Of a stretch of DNA of 64,000 bases, positions 61,041 through 64,000 are shown piece after piece. This stretch comes from an uncultured Lachnospiraceae bacterium (GTDB lineage Bacteria; Bacillota; Clostridia; Lachnospirales; Lachnospiraceae). Position 1 is the first letter of the stretch, and every line of letters starts with the position of its first letter. Where the stretch lies: the NCBI GenBank assembly GCA_902790935.1, contig CADATP010000001.1, forward strand, positions 22,178 through 86,177, in the 5' to 3' direction. The notes under the pieces were generated by a model that was not told where the DNA came from, ran no database searches, and saw only the letters and a list, made by a program, of their open reading frames with translations. Both the position numbers and the translations under genes were made by a program.

Positions 61041-62180
61041 CTAGTTTTCAAAGGTTTCGGCGACGGTACGAAGGTGGCTGATAATGGGAAGATGCTGGGG
61101 GCAGATGCCTTCGCACTGGCCACAGCCCACACATTCACTCGCCTTGCCGTATGTTTTTGTAAGCTCATCGTATTCTTCTTTGCCGGATTTCCATCCCCAA
61201 GGCTTGATGATCTTTTTCTCATTGTTAAGAAGCGCAAAGTACTTCGGTATCGCAATCTGCATAGGGCATCCGTCGGTACAATAGGAGCAGGCTGTGCAAG
61301 GAACCGCGATGTCGGCTCTTATTTTTTCCGCAGCGCGTAAGCAGATTGCCTTTTCCTCTTCGGAAAGAGGGGTAAAGTCCTGCATAAAGCTTGAATTATC
61401 TTCCATTTGAGCCATATTACTCATTCCGCTTAAAACCATAAATACGTTTTTGTGGCTTGCGGCAAAGCGAACTGCCCAAGAGGGGATGGACCAATCGGGA
61501 TGAGCAGCGCGCATTTCTTCCGTGATATAATCGGGGAGAACAGCGAGTCCGCCACCCTTTACGGGCTCCATTATAAGTACTTTTTTGCCATGCTTTTCGG
61601 CAACTTCATAGCACTTTCTTGACTGAACATTGTCGCTTTCCCAGTCAAGGTAATTGATCTGGAGCTGTACGAATTCCATCTCCGGGTGCTCGGTAAGGAC
61701 TCTGTCTAAGAGCTTTGCATCTGAGTGGAAGGAGAAGCCGATGTGTTTTACAAGGCCCTCCTCCTTTTTCTTGATAACCCAGTTGAAGCAATCAAGCTTA
61801 CAGAACTTTTCGTAGTTATCGGTTTCGATATCATGGATCAAATAGAAATCAAAGTATCCGGCACCGGTGCGCTCGAGCTGCGTGTAGAAGATTTTGTCGC
61901 GTCCTTCGAGATCATCGAAGAAAGCAGAGTGGAGCTTTGTTGTAAGGGTAAAGGAATCTCTGGGGTAGCGGTCTACAAGAGCCTCTTTAATGGCTTTTTC
62001 GCTGGCTCCGCCGTGGTACATCCACGCGGTATCAAAATAGGTAAAGCCTCGCTCTAAATACATATCGACCATCTTCTTAAGTTCAACCTGGTCAACTATT
62101 TCATTTCCGCCATCCTTTATAAGAGGAAGTCGCATAAGCCCGAAACCGAGCTTTTTGGGATTATCATACAGATCTTTCAT
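61041..62180 (-). CDS. Aldo/keto reductase with C-terminal ferredoxin-like domain
   Basis: 379 residues. The barrel begins 'KKLGFGLMRLPLI', with 'YFDTAWMYHGGASEKAI' carrying catalytic Asp/Tyr. The C-terminal region binds two [4Fe-4S] clusters: CxxCxxCxxxC in 'CTACSYCTDGC' and 'CVGCGQCEGIC', the latter followed by 'PQHLPI'. This is a class of iron-sulfur aldo/keto reductases common in anaerobes that may use ferredoxin. The substrate is unknown. GGAGAAG lies before the ATG. The stop lies 8 bases from the repeat element. Confidence 0.92.
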   Translation of the reverse strand: MKDLYDNPKKLGFGLMRLPLIKDGGNEIVDQVELKKMVDMYLERGFTYFDTAWMYHGGASEKAIKEALVDRYPRDSFTLTTKLHSAFFDDLEGRDKIFYTQLERTGAGYFDFYLIHDIETDNYEKFCKLDCFNWVIKKKEEGLVKHIGFSFHSDAKLLDRVLTEHPEMEFVQLQINYLDWESDNVQSRKCYEVAEKHGKKVLIMEPVKGGGLAVLPDYITEEMRAAHPDWSIPSWAVRFAASHKNVFMVLSGMSNMAQMEDNSSFMQDFTPLSEEEKAICLRAAEKIRADIAVPCTACSYCTDGCPMQIAIPKYFALLNNEKKIIKPWGWKSGKEEYDELTKTYGKASECVGCGQCEGICPQHLPIISHLRTVAETFEN

Positions 62181-62411
62181 ATTAGTTTTCTTCTCCGTGT
62201 AATTGTCTTGACAACAGTTTTCATTACATACATAATTCTAATATATTGCAATAAGTAAATTCTATAAGAATATCACACGAAAAGTTCGTGAAAAATTCTT
62301 TTATGTTTCCTATCTATATTTTGCCTACTTCTATTCCTATTTTCCTTATTTTATGTTAAAATTATGGTTTGATTGAGCAAACTATTTTTCTTTATTAAAG
62401 GTGGATTTTAT

Positions 62412-63659
62412 ATGGCACTTAACAAAAAACCTACTACCGGAATGAAGGACATTCTTCCTGAGGAGATGAGGATCAGAGAGTATGTTCAAAAAGTTATCAG
62501 TGAAACCTACGCTAAGTTCGGATTTACCCGTATCGAGACGCCCTGTGTTGAGAATATCGGAAACCTTACAAGCAAGCAGGGCGGAGATAACGAAAAGCTT
62601 ATTTTTAAGATTTTAAAAAGAGGAGAGAAGCTTGATGTCGCCAACGCAACAACCGAAGATGAAGTTGTTGACGGAGGACTCAGATATGACCTTACGGTTC
62701 CTCTTGTAAGATATTATTCAAATAATTCGGGAAGTCTTCCTACTCCTTTTAAGGCTCTTCAGATGGGAAATGTCTGGCGTGCCGACAGACCTCAAAGAGG
62801 AAGATACCGTCAGTTTATGCAGTGTGATATCGATATCCTCGGTGAGCCTTCGAATCTTGCTGAGATAGAGCTTATTCTTGCTACTACCACGACTCTTGGA
62901 AAGCTTGGATTTAAGAATTTCCAGATAAGGATAAATGAACGCCGTATTTTAAAAGCTATGGCTGCCTATGCGGGATTTTCCGAGGATCAGTATGACAGCG
63001 TGTTCATTACTCTCGATAAGATGGACAAGATTGGACTTGACGGAGTTAAGTCTGAACTTATTGAGAATGGATTTGACGAAAGCGGTGTAGATAAGTATCT
63101 TGAGCTTTTTGCAGATCCCGACAACACAGTAGAAGGCCTTAAAAAGCTTTCCGAAAAGATCGGTGATTTCCTTGATGCCGAGATCAGAGACAATCTTGCT
63201 GAGATCATTGAGTCCGTTGAAGCTACCAAGGAAGCACAGTTTGAGATGGTATTTGATCCTACTCTTGTCAGAGGAATGAGCTATTATACAGGAACAATAT
63301 TTGAGATAGCTATGCCTGAGTTCGGCGGAAGCTGCGGAGGCGGCGGAAGATATGACAAGATGGTGGGTAAGTTCACCGGAAGTGATGTTCCTGCCTGTGG
63401 ATTTTCAATCGGATTTGAGAGAATTGTTCTTCTTCTTACCGAAAGCGGATTTACAGTTCCGGGACAGGATCAAAAGAAGGCCTACCTTATAGAAAAAGGA
63501 ATCGGTGGAGAGAAGCTTTGCGAGATAATCGGAAAAGCTCAAAAAGAAAGAACTGCCGGAAAGCAGATCCTCGTTGTCAGAATGAACAAAAACAAGAAAT
63601 TCCAGAAAGAGCAGCTTACTGCTCAGGGATACGAAGATTTCGAAGAGTTTTTCAAATAA
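62412..63659 (+). CDS. hisS: Histidyl-tRNA synthetase
   Basis: 415 residues from ATG 62412, with AAAGGTGG upstream; the 13 extra residues of the reading from 62373 precede that site. Class II motifs: motif 1 near 'YAKFGFTRIETP', motif 2 'MGNVWRADRPQRGRYRQF', and the histidine-specific 'LVRGMSYYTGTIFE'. The anticodon-binding domain occupies about 330-415. hisS-aspS is a conserved Firmicute pair, but a structured gap of 167 bases separates them here. Confidence 0.96.
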   Translation: MALNKKPTTGMKDILPEEMRIREYVQKVISETYAKFGFTRIETPCVENIGNLTSKQGGDNEKLIFKILKRGEKLDVANATTEDEVVDGGLRYDLTVPLVRYYSNNSGSLPTPFKALQMGNVWRADRPQRGRYRQFMQCDIDILGEPSNLAEIELILATTTTLGKLGFKNFQIRINERRILKAMAAYAGFSEDQYDSVFITLDKMDKIGLDGVKSELIENGFDESGVDKYLELFADPDNTVEGLKKLSEKIGDFLDAEIRDNLAEIIESVEATKEAQFEMVFDPTLVRGMSYYTGTIFEIAMPEFGGSCGGGGRYDKMVGKFTGSDVPACGFSIGFERIVLLLTESGFTVPGQDQKKAYLIEKGIGGEKLCEIIGKAQKERTAGKQILVVRMNKNKKFQKEQLTAQGYEDFEEFFK

Positions 63660-63681
63660 GAAATGTTCCATTTCTTATTTG
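63653..63681 (+). other. Perfect 13-bp hairpin over the hisS stop codon
   Basis: CAAATAAGAAATG (63653-63665) pairs perfectly with CATTTCTTATTTG (63669-63681) around a TTC loop. The hisS stop TAA (63657-63659) is inside the stem. The right arm is T-rich but no T run follows. Confidence 0.65.
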
Positions 63682-63683
63682 AG

Positions 63684-63745
63684 CGCTCCGCGTAGGATGT
63701 GACCGGAGCGTAGCGGAAAATGTAAAGCTATGCTTGCACGCTCCG
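63684..63745 (+). promoter_or_regulatory. Mutually exclusive hairpins in the hisS-aspS gap
   Basis: CGCTCCG occurs at 63684-63690 and again at 63739-63745. The single CGGAGCG at 63704-63710 can pair with either, so two alternative hairpins (13-base or 28-base loops) compete. This is the form of an RNA switch or attenuator, though no known family is recognised. Confidence 0.5.
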
Positions 63746-63750
63746 GCACG

Positions 63751-63774
63751 CAAATATTCTCGAGAGAATATTTG
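63751..63774. promoter_or_regulatory. 24-bp perfect palindrome upstream of aspS
   Basis: CAAATATTCTCG at 63751-63762 is followed by its exact complement to 63774. Such an uninterrupted palindrome may be an operator or a hairpin end. A small CTGCG/CGCAG hairpin follows at 63794-63809, then GGAGG before aspS. Confidence 0.6.
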
Positions 63775-63826
63775 ATTATATTAGATACTAATTCTGCGAA
63801 GAAACGCAGTGAGTTTGGAGGAAAAT

Positions 63827-64000
63827 ATGGTACAGTCAAGAACCCATAATTGTAATGAATTAAGACTGTCAGACGCAGGCAAAAAGGTTGTGCTTGTGGG
63901 ATGGTATGAGAACATCAGAAGAGTCAGCAAGAATCTTGGATTTGTAATTCTTCGTGACTTCTACGGAACTACACAGATCGTTCCCGAAACAGAAGAGATG
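63827..64000 (+). CDS. aspS: Aspartyl-tRNA synthetase, N-terminal part (cut by window edge)
   Basis: ATG 63827 with GGAGG upstream opens a frame that runs to the window edge (58 codons). The peptide begins 'MVQSRTHNCNELRLSD' and contains 'VGWYENIRRVSKNLGFVILR', the OB-fold anticodon-binding start of AspS. The catalytic domain is outside the window. Bacterial-type AspRS versus the non-discriminating form cannot be decided from this part. Confidence 0.93.
   Translation, partial: MVQSRTHNCNELRLSDAGKKVVLVGWYENIRRVSKNLGFVILRDFYGTTQIVPETEEM

Noticed and set aside
62181-62411. T-box leader before hisS
   Set aside because: No T-box bulge sequence or terminator hairpin in this A/T-rich gap.

Overview
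The window is a 64 kb chromosomal segment of a low-to-moderate GC Gram-positive anaerobe, most likely a Lachnospiraceae member close to Butyrivibrio/Roseburia (inference). The grounds are AGGAGG-type ribosome binding sites, frequent TTG starts, a BMP-type nucleoside ABC transporter, a ferredoxin-type aldo/keto reductase, HemZ/HemW radical-SAM proteins, intracellular GH43 and GH26-like glycosidases, and polyamine genes of the carboxyspermidine type. There are no phage or transposase genes, no rRNA or tRNA, and no CRISPR array. The gene order is dense and operonic.

Layout. 1-1.8 kb: end of infB, then rbfA and nrnA. 1.9-4.7 kb: a secreted protein, divergent from a membrane-spanning LuxR-type regulator, with an array of GGGGTAG boxes between them. 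4.7-7.4 kb: ribF, truB and a HAD phosphatase. 7.6-9.3 kb: Na/Pi cotransporter. 9.3-13.1 kb (minus): GH26-like glycosidase, xpt, K+ channel, LytTR response regulator. 13.2-19.2 kb: three tandem HlyD/MacA-like adaptors and an FtsX-type permease, with no ATPase gene. 19.2-28.5 kb: glyA, a four-gene nucleoside ABC transporter, homoserine dehydrogenase and aspartokinase. 28.6-36.5 kb: a membrane-anchored GH3-like protein that has lost its catalytic residues, hemW, a degenerate HD-GYP protein overlapping pilT, and comM and dprA on the minus strand. 36.7-43.3 kb: SEC-C protein, apt, rel, MBL hydrolase, hemZ, flavodoxin, PilZ protein. 43.4-44.7 kb (minus): an Lgt-like protein and a small membrane protein. 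44.8-52.9 kb: polyamine operon (speA, speE, carboxyspermidine dehydrogenase and decarboxylase, aguA, aguB) and a MATE transporter. 53-55.7 kb: GH43 xylosidase-like enzyme and KdgK-like kinase. 55.8-60.6 kb: TraX-GGDEF fusion, DHH phosphoesterase, intact GH3 N-acetylglucosaminidase. 60.6-61.0 kb: the only long non-coding gap. 61-64 kb: aldo/keto reductase, hisS and the start of aspS.

The most interesting non-coding feature is the gap at 60.57-61.04 kb. It carries a promoter, a clear class I cyclic-di-GMP riboswitch aptamer and terminators, but no convincing downstream gene, and is bracketed by two copies of an identical 30-bp GC-rich repeat. Cyclic-di-GMP recurs across the window: TraX-GGDEF cyclase, PilZ protein, degenerate HD-GYP protein, PilT and this riboswitch. 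Other points worth checking are the membrane LuxR protein with its box array, the ATPase-less adaptor/permease operon, the active/inactive GH3 pair and the polyamine operon with two aminopropyl-transfer routes.
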